Positions 15,930-16,055 of a DNA stretch of 16,055 nt are shown here, piece after piece. The notes beneath the pieces were generated by a model. That model had not been told where the DNA came from. It worked only from the letters and a program-made list of their open reading frames with translations, and ran no database searches. Within the stretch, counting starts at the first letter, position 1. The number at the start of each line of letters is the position of its first letter. The stretch lies in NCBI GenBank assembly GCA_038231615.1, contig JBBRLA010000119.1, forward strand, positions 1-16,055, written 5' to 3'. Source of the stretch: JBBRLA01 sp038231615. GTDB taxonomy: Bacteria > Myxococcota_A > Polyangia > Palsa-1104 > JAEUJZ01. The position numbers and the translations under genes are program-made.

Positions 15930-16055
15930 TTACCCCTTCACGCCGGCACTGGCCATGCTCTCGATGAAATAGCGCTGCAAGAAGACATAGGCGACCACGA
16001 TGGGCACGACCAGCACCATGGCGGCAGCGAGCTGCACCGCGAGCGCGCCCGGCCC
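15930..16055 (-). CDS. Sugar ABC transporter permease, C-terminal end (partial)
   Basis: The last 41 codons of a gene entering from the right edge read VQLAAAMVLVVPIVVAYVFL, then QRYFIESMASAGVKG and a stop at 15930-15932. One transmembrane helix followed by QRYF-ESM-AGVKG is the standard ending of MalG/UgpE-type permeases. It lies 6 bases before the ATPase gene and is co-transcribed with it. It forms half of the membrane channel of the importer. Confidence 0.92.
   Translation of the reverse strand, partial: GPGALAVQLAAAMVLVVPIVVAYVFLQRYFIESMASAGVKG

Overview
This is a high-GC window from a soil- or sediment-type bacterium, most likely a member of the Myxococcota (former Deltaproteobacteria). 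The clue to lineage is a predicted lipoprotein with a Pro-Asp-Leu-rich linker (PDLT, PDLA and MPPPPP repeats), a style common in that phylum. The lineage is inferred from style and composition; no ribosomal marker is present. The first ~143 bases are strongly strand-biased C/T low-complexity sequence that looks like a degraded contig end.

Left part (1-3155): a secreted thioredoxin-fold protein on the minus strand runs off the left edge. It is followed on the plus strand by a cold-shock protein with a terminator-like hairpin, and by a full-length YgiQ-type radical SAM protein.

Mobile-element junkyard (3156-4922): a 299-bp MITE-like element has 33-bp perfect inverted ends and an 8-bp target duplication. 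Next come the left end and orfA of an IS3-family element, a probable C-terminal remnant of a tyrosine recombinase, and the 3' half of a tRNA-Ala(CGC) gene. The last three together look like a decayed integration (att) site. Several hundred bases of gene-poor DNA follow, with further inverted repeats.

Middle (4865-8660): a DUF218/YdcF-type protein (minus, frameshifted) diverges from an S9-family peptidase (plus) whose extreme C-terminus is replaced by foreign sequence. GC-rich palindromes follow. Then comes a higBA-type toxin-antitoxin operon (minus) with a clear sigma70-type promoter placed so that the toxin mRNA would be leaderless. From 8706 to 9472 there is gene-poor DNA carrying an inverted repeat and four copies of ACTTAGGACA.

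Right part (9473-16055): a macrodomain protein, two unrecognised multi-spanning membrane proteins and a glutathione-S-transferase-like protein lie on the plus strand. Convergent to them on the minus strand are a VOC/glyoxalase-fold protein, a lipoprotein, and a pentapeptide-repeat protein with a helix-turn-helix-like N-terminus and an internal 113-bp duplication. A UgpC/MalK-type sugar ABC transporter ATPase and the end of its permease gene complete the window.

Three minus-strand genes need four single-base insertions to be read through. Every inferred lesion is a missing base, mostly in or beside short homopolymers, so sequencing error is as likely as true pseudogenisation. I did not find a convincing new multi-gene system. 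The best candidates for novelty are the MITE, the tRNA-Ala att relic, the leaderless higBA arrangement and the unusual pentapeptide protein.
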